A stretch of DNA of 19,070 bases from the NCBI GenBank assembly GCA_002439285.1, contig DJTQ01000314.1, positions 1 through 19,070 of the forward strand. Reading direction: 5' to 3'. The DNA is from Paenibacillaceae bacterium UBA6304 (GTDB taxonomy: Bacteria > Bacillota > Bacilli > Paenibacillales > Paenibacillaceae). Within the stretch, counting starts at the first letter, position 1. The number at the start of each line of letters is the position of its first letter. The position numbers were made by a program, and so were the translations under genes. Below are positions 15,237 through 19,070 of this stretch, one piece after another. The notes below the pieces were generated by a model. That model saw only the letters and a program-made list of their open reading frames with translations. It made no database searches and was not told where the DNA came from.

Positions 15237-16100
15237 GTGGATTTCGGAAGATTGATAACAGCGATGGTAACTCCCTTCGATAACCGGAACGAGATCGATT
15301 GGGAACAAACCGCACGACTTATGGATTATTTGATCGTAAATCAGAAGTCTGACAGCCTTGTCGTTTGCGGAACGACAGGGGAGTCTCCAACTTTAACCGA
15401 TGAGGAAAAATTGGAATTGTTCGCTTTTGCCGTCAAACATGCGGCCGGACGCTGTAGAATTATAGCAGGCACGGGAAGCAATAACACGGCTCATTCGATC
15501 CATTTATCGAAAGAAGCTGAGGCCGTTGGCGTAGACGGACTGTTGCTTGTGGCGCCTTACTACAATAAGCCGAACCAGGAAGGTCTTTATCGCCATTTTG
15601 AGGCGATCGCCAATTCTACGAAGCTTCCGGTTATGCTTTACAACGTTCCAAGCCGAACCATGATTAGCCTTAGCAAAGAGACGACGCTCCGTCTGGCCCA
15701 AATTCCCAACGTCATAGCTACGAAGGAATGCGCTTCTTTGGAGCAGGTGGCCGGAATCGCCGCGGAAGCTCCTGAAGGCTTCAAAGTCTATTCCGGAGAC
15801 GATGCCTCCGCATTGCCAGCCATTGCCGTAGGCGCTTACGGTATCGTCAGCGTTGCCAGCCATATTGCCGGACCTGCGATTAAAGAAATGATCGAATTGT
15901 TTGTCGCTGGAAATGTAGAATCAGCGGCTAAATTGCATCAGACTCTGCTTCCGGTATTCAAGGGCTTGTTCGAATGTCCAAACCCGGTAGCTGTGAAGTA
16001 TGCACTGAACGAATTGGGATATGCTGTCGGCTCCGTACGTCTGCCGCTGGTTCCGCCGAATGATGAGGAAGCAGCCCGAATTCGTAAACTTCTTGGCTAA
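15237..16100 (+). CDS. dapA: 4-Hydroxy-tetrahydrodipicolinate synthase
   Basis: DapA condenses aspartate semialdehyde with pyruvate, committing carbon to diaminopimelate and, in sporulation, to dipicolinate. The 287-residue TIM barrel has the substrate motif CGTTGES (T46, T47), the catalytic tyrosine at 135 in LYNVPSR and the Schiff-base lysine at 163 in ATKECAS. The GTG start at 15237 follows AAGGAGGAG at a good distance. It lies 45 bp after dapG, in the same operon, and is closed by a strong terminator. Confidence 0.97.
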   Translation: MDFGRLITAMVTPFDNRNEIDWEQTARLMDYLIVNQKSDSLVVCGTTGESPTLTDEEKLELFAFAVKHAAGRCRIIAGTGSNNTAHSIHLSKEAEAVGVDGLLLVAPYYNKPNQEGLYRHFEAIANSTKLPVMLYNVPSRTMISLSKETTLRLAQIPNVIATKECASLEQVAGIAAEAPEGFKVYSGDDASALPAIAVGAYGIVSVASHIAGPAIKEMIELFVAGNVESAAKLHQTLLPVFKGLFECPNPVAVKYALNELGYAVGSVRLPLVPPNDEEAARIRKLLG

Positions 16101-16126
16101 CAACCAAATATATGTTGCATTTCCAT

Positions 16127-16161
16127 AAACCGATGCCTGCATTATAGGCATCGGTTTTTTT
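16127..16161 (+). terminator. Terminator after dapA
   Basis: AAACCGATGCCT (16127-16138) pairs with AGGCATCGGTTT (16146-16157) over 12 perfect pairs, with a 7-nt loop and Ts to 16161. Confidence 0.95.
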
Positions 16162-16204
16162 GGTATGGAGCAAGGTAACGTTATGGAGGCGGCAGGCGGC
16201 TGAC

Positions 16205-16234
16205 TTGTATTTTGCCATTTTAATCATGTATAAT
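16205..16234 (+). promoter_or_regulatory. Promoter of the RNase J gene
   Basis: A perfect -10, TATAAT (16229-16234), lies 18 nt after a moderate -35, TTGTAT (16205-16210). Transcription from about 16241 would give a leader of roughly 105 nt. Confidence 0.55.
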
Positions 16235-16286
16235 GGTTTCAAGTGACTGGGTGCGGTGATTTTTAATTGAAATTTAATATAAGAAT

Positions 16287-16302
16287 TGCACTGATCGGTG
16301 CA
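16287..16302 (+). promoter_or_regulatory. Near-palindrome in RNase J leader
   Basis: TGCACTGATCGGTGCA is a 16-bp near-perfect inverted repeat (one T/G exception) between the promoter and the ribosome site. It could be an operator or an RNA hairpin affecting transcript stability. Confidence 0.4.
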
Positions 16303-16346
16303 TTTACAAATTATGACGTCCAAAATAATAGGAGGGTTAGATTCAC

Positions 16347-18026
16347 TTGTCTAAAAAAATGAATAATGATAAATTGATGATCTTTGCCCTGGGCGGCGTC
16401 GCTGAAATCGGGAAGAACATGTATGTCGTCCAGTATGCCAATGACATTGTCGTCATTGATGCCGGTTTGAAATTTCCGGAAGAGGACATGCTCGGCATCG
16501 ACATCGTGATTCCCGATATTACTTACCTGACGGAGAACCGTGACAAGGTAAGAGGTATCGTGTTGACTCACGGCCATGAAGACCATATCGGCGGATTGCC
16601 TTATGTGCTTAGAAACCTGAACGTGCCGGTTTACGGGACAAAGCTAACGCTGGGTCTGGTTGAAAACAAACTGAAAGAAGCCGGGTTACTCGGGGACACG
16701 AAACGGATATTGATCCATGCGGATTCGGAGATTCAGTTGGGATCTACGATGAAAGCGTCTTTCTTCAGAACAAATCACAGTATTCCTGACTCTGTCGGAG
16801 TGTGCATCGAGACGCCGGAAGGCAACGTTGTTCACACGGGTGACTTCAAATTCGATCATACTCCAGTCAATGATCAATTTGCCGATTTGCACCGTATGGG
16901 TGAGATCGGAAAGAATGGTGTACTGGCCCTGCTGTCAGATAGCACCAATGCCGAGAAACCGGGATTCACGCCTTCGGAGAAGAATGTCGGAATCGTACTT
17001 GACGATATTTTTCGTAAAGCGGAGCAACGTGTCGTAGTTGCGACATTCGCATCGAATGTGCACCGGATTCAGCAGGTCATTGACGCAGCCTTCTCGACGG
17101 GACGCAAAGTAACCATTATTGGCCGCAGCATGGTCAATGTAGTATCGATCGCTTCGGAACTTGGTTATTTGAATGTTCCGGAAGGCATTTTGATCGAACC
17201 AGAAGAAGTGAATAAGATGGCGGCGGACCGCGTCGTTATTCTGTGTACAGGCAGTCAGGGAGAACCGATGTCGGCGCTGACGCGTATGGCCCGTTCAACT
17301 CACCGTAAGGTGGATATTTTGCCAGGCGATACGGTTATCATTGCGGCAACCCCGGTACCTGGCAATGAGAAGTATGTTGGAAGAACTATTGACGAATTGT
17401 TCCGCCTAGGCGCGGAAGTTATATACAGCGGTTCCAACTCGGGCGTGCATGTATCCGGACACGGTAGCCAGGAAGAGCTCAAGCTGATGCTTAACCTCAT
17501 GCGTCCTAAGTATTTTATTCCGATTCACGGCGAATACCGGATGCTTCGCAAGCATTCGCTGCTTGGTCAATCGGTCGGTGTAGAGCCGGAGAACATCTTC
17601 CTGCTCGATATCGGAGATGTAGTTGAAATTCAAGGCGGGGCTGCCCGTAAGGCCGGAAAAGTACCGGCTGGCAATGTCCTGATTGACGGACTTGGTGTAG
17701 GAGATGTAGGTAACATCGTTCTCCGCGACCGCAAATTGTTATCCCAGGATGGCATTCTCGTTGTCGTCGTTACACTGAGCAAGCAAGACGGCTCGATCGT
17801 ATCCGGTCCGGACATTATTTCCAGAGGTTTTGTTTATGTTCGTGAATCCGAAGGCCTTCTGGATGAAGCCAACCGGATTGTCTCCAGCACGCTGGAGAAA
17901 CTGATGAGCGAAAATGTGAATGAATGGGCATCGCTCAAGACGAGCGTGAAGGATTCGCTGGGACGTTTCCTTTATGAACAGACCCGTCGCAGACCGATGA
18001 TTCTTCCAATTATTATGGAAGTTTGA
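16347..18026 (+). CDS. rnjB: Ribonuclease J
   Basis: This is a metallo-beta-lactamase/beta-CASP ribonuclease of 559 residues with 5' exonuclease and endonuclease roles in mRNA decay and maturation. The zinc motif H-G-H-E-D-H is complete at residues 75-80, and the third motif HTGDFKFD and the beta-CASP motifs (SGHGSQEE, IPIHGEYRM) are present. The C-terminal domain ends RRPMILPIIMEV. By position (dapA, this gene, tepA) it corresponds to rnjB, and stretches such as VLIDGLGVGDVGNIVLRDRKLLSQDGILVVV are J2-like. B. subtilis RNase J2, as I recall it, has a degenerate HGHDEN motif. The symbol is therefore positional. The start is TTG at 16347, after AGGAGGG; an internal ATG at 16359 is less favoured by family alignment. 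Confidence 0.93.
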   Translation: MSKKMNNDKLMIFALGGVAEIGKNMYVVQYANDIVVIDAGLKFPEEDMLGIDIVIPDITYLTENRDKVRGIVLTHGHEDHIGGLPYVLRNLNVPVYGTKLTLGLVENKLKEAGLLGDTKRILIHADSEIQLGSTMKASFFRTNHSIPDSVGVCIETPEGNVVHTGDFKFDHTPVNDQFADLHRMGEIGKNGVLALLSDSTNAEKPGFTPSEKNVGIVLDDIFRKAEQRVVVATFASNVHRIQQVIDAAFSTGRKVTIIGRSMVNVVSIASELGYLNVPEGILIEPEEVNKMAADRVVILCTGSQGEPMSALTRMARSTHRKVDILPGDTVIIAATPVPGNEKYVGRTIDELFRLGAEVIYSGSNSGVHVSGHGSQEELKLMLNLMRPKYFIPIHGEYRMLRKHSLLGQSVGVEPENIFLLDIGDVVEIQGGAARKAGKVPAGNVLIDGLGVGDVGNIVLRDRKLLSQDGILVVVVTLSKQDGSIVSGPDIISRGFVYVRESEGLLDEANRIVSSTLEKLMSENVNEWASLKTSVKDSLGRFLYEQTRRRPMILPIIMEV

Positions 18027-18064
18027 TTTTCGGATATGACAAGTTTATAGTTAGGCACACAGTC

Positions 18065-18119
18065 GCCTCTTCTCCTGCCGGTAATATTGGACGGTTCCTT
18101 GCGGGAGAAGGGGCTTTTT
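18065..18119 (+). terminator. Terminator after RNase J gene
   Basis: GCCTCTTCTCCTGC (18065-18078) pairs with GCGGGAGAAGGGGC (18101-18114) over 14 pairs including two G-U. Five Ts follow. Confidence 0.9.
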
Positions 18120-18187
18120 GAATTTTTAAATTTTAAGCTTTGTTTTTTATTTCGCTTTGATTGTAGTTGTCGGGAAGTTAGCCGGGG

Positions 18188-18218
18188 GAATAGAGACCGG
18201 GAGAAGGTCGGCATACTA
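18188..18218 (+). promoter_or_regulatory. Candidate sigma-G promoter of tepA
   Basis: GAATA (18188-18192) fits the sigma-G -35 GHATR and CATACTA (18212-18218) fits the -10 CATNHTA. The 19-nt spacer is one longer than the usual 17-18. It lies about 60 bp before tepA, whose B. subtilis counterpart acts in the spore. Confidence 0.45.
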
Positions 18219-18279
18219 GTTCATGTATGGATGGCAAGCTACGACAACAGGCCGAAAGGCTGGAAGGAAACGTGACGAT

Positions 18280-19044
18280 ATGAACAAAAAAACTGGAGTT
18301 GCAGCGGCGGACCAGGAGGCGGAAATGCCACCGGTGCAGCCGGACTTGGAAAAGAAGACCGCAGCGGTAACCGAAGCCATTCAGCAGCTTGGGCAAACGT
18401 CCGTACCGACGCCAGGCGAATCGAATGTGTACTGTTTGACGATTATCGGCCAGATCGAAGGCCATCTCGTGCTTCCTCCGCAAAATAAAACTACGAAGTA
18501 CGAGCATCTGATTCCCCAACTTGTAGCTGCGGAGCAAAACCCGCGGATTGAAGGCTTGCTGATCATCTTGAATACAGTAGGAGGAGACGTGGAAGCCGGA
18601 CTCGCCATTGCGGAAATGATAGCGTCATTGTCCAAGCCTACGGTTACAGTCGTTATAGGTGGAGGGCACAGCATTGGCGTTCCCATCGCCGTAGCCTCGG
18701 ACTTCTCCCTTATTGCCGAAAGCGCCACAATGACGATTCATCCGATTCGGATGACCGGCCTGGTGATCGGCGTTCCGCAAACGTTCGAATACATCGAGAA
18801 GATGCAGGAGCGGGTCGTTCGCTTTGTTACCGCACATTCACGGATTCCTGAGGATACCTTTAAAGAACTGATGTTCAAGACAGGGGAATTGAACCGGGAT
18901 ATCGGAACCGCCGTTGGTGGCAATGATGCGGTGAAGTACGGCTTGATCGACGGGATCGGCGGAATTGGTGAAGGGCTGAACCAATTGAACACCCTTATCG
19001 AATCGAGGCGGAACGTTCAACCTGCGGGAGGGATTACACAATGA
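18280..19044 (+). CDS. tepA: ClpP-like spore protease TepA
   Basis: This is a ClpP/crotonase-fold serine protease of 254 residues, homologous to B. subtilis TepA (YmfB), which is involved in spore outgrowth and breakdown of small acid-soluble spore proteins. The first 45 residues are variable and acidic. The conserved domain runs from about 50 with [11 protein letters not shown] and [19 protein letters not shown], then [21 protein letters not shown]. The nucleophile is Ser131 in [11 protein letters not shown] and the histidine is His154 in MTIHP. No signal peptide is seen, so it is cytoplasmic. The ATG at 18280 follows GGAAGGAA; the frame is open to 18223 but without a better ribosome site. 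The stop overlaps the next gene by ATGA. Confidence 0.93.
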   Translation: MNKKTGVAAADQEAEMPPVQPDLEKKTAAVTEAIQQLGQTSVPTPGESNVYCLTIIGQIEGHLVLPPQNKTTKYEHLIPQLVAAEQNPRIEGLLIILNTVGGDVEAGLAIAEMIASLSKPTVTVVIGGGHSIGVPIAVASDFSLIAESATMTIHPIRMTGLVIGVPQTFEYIEKMQERVVRFVTAHSRIPEDTFKELMFKTGELNRDIGTAVGGNDAVKYGLIDGIGGIGEGLNQLNTLIESRRNVQPAGGITQ

Positions 19045-19070
19045 CCCATTATACGATCTTGCCCGAAGAG
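19041..19070 (+). CDS. ylzJ: YlzJ-like protein, 5' end only
   Basis: Ten codons are present before the window ends, reading [10 protein letters not shown]. This start, the ATGA overlap with tepA, the GGGAGGG ribosome site 8 nt upstream and the position after tepA fit the small YlzJ-like proteins found here in Bacillus. Function is unknown. Confidence 0.6.
   Translation, partial: MTHYTILPEE

Overview
The window reads as a stretch of chromosome from a spore-forming Firmicute, most likely Paenibacillus or a close relative. This rests on gene order and protein similarity: pnp, ylxY, mlpA, dpaA, dpaB, dapG, dapA, RNase J, tepA and the start of ylzJ follow the Bacillus subtilis order closely. The strong AGGAGG-type ribosome sites, the mixed ATG/GTG/TTG starts and the balanced base composition also fit. 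No tRNA, rRNA, insertion sequence, phage gene or CRISPR array is visible.

Left part (1-6420) is the more variable half. It opens with four short palindromes and a 13-bp tandem repeat. A strong sigma-A promoter follows, then a roughly 200-nt leader ending in a terminator-like hairpin. Next comes a sulfate-uptake operon: sbp (binding lipoprotein), cysT and cysW (permeases) and a small YezD/DUF2292 gene, closed by a strong terminator. The transporter ATPase gene cysA is not here. Downstream lie a convergent unrecognised membrane protein gene, a DUF421 (YetF-like) membrane protein gene and an atypical SDR/NAD(P)-binding gene.

Middle (6421-6952) is about 530 bp without a gene. It holds a 15-bp tandem repeat, four copies of a 23-bp palindromic element and a small set of competing hairpins ahead of pnp. 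In B. subtilis, rpsO lies immediately before pnp; it is absent at this position, so the left block probably sits in a rearranged or inserted segment.

Right part (6953-19070) is the conserved core. pnp (RNA decay) is followed by ylxY (deacetylase-like), mlpA (M16 peptidase) and dut (dUTPase). Then come dpaA and dpaB (dipicolinate synthase for the spore core), dapG and dapA (aspartokinase and dihydrodipicolinate synthase), an RNase J gene, tepA (ClpP-like spore protease) and ylzJ. DapG and DapA supply the dihydrodipicolinate that DpaAB oxidises to dipicolinate. The asd gene, which links DapG to DapA and sits between dpaB and dapG in B. subtilis, is missing here and must be elsewhere. Candidate sporulation promoters (sigma-E before ylxY, sigma-K before dpaA, sigma-G before tepA) match the expected timing of these genes.

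Most worth a second look are the sbp leader with its mutually exclusive folds, the two clusters of TGGA/TCCA palindromes that bracket the variable block, the pnp leader, and the missing asd and cysA. An RNase J that looks like RNase J2 by position but keeps a complete metal-binding motif is also notable.
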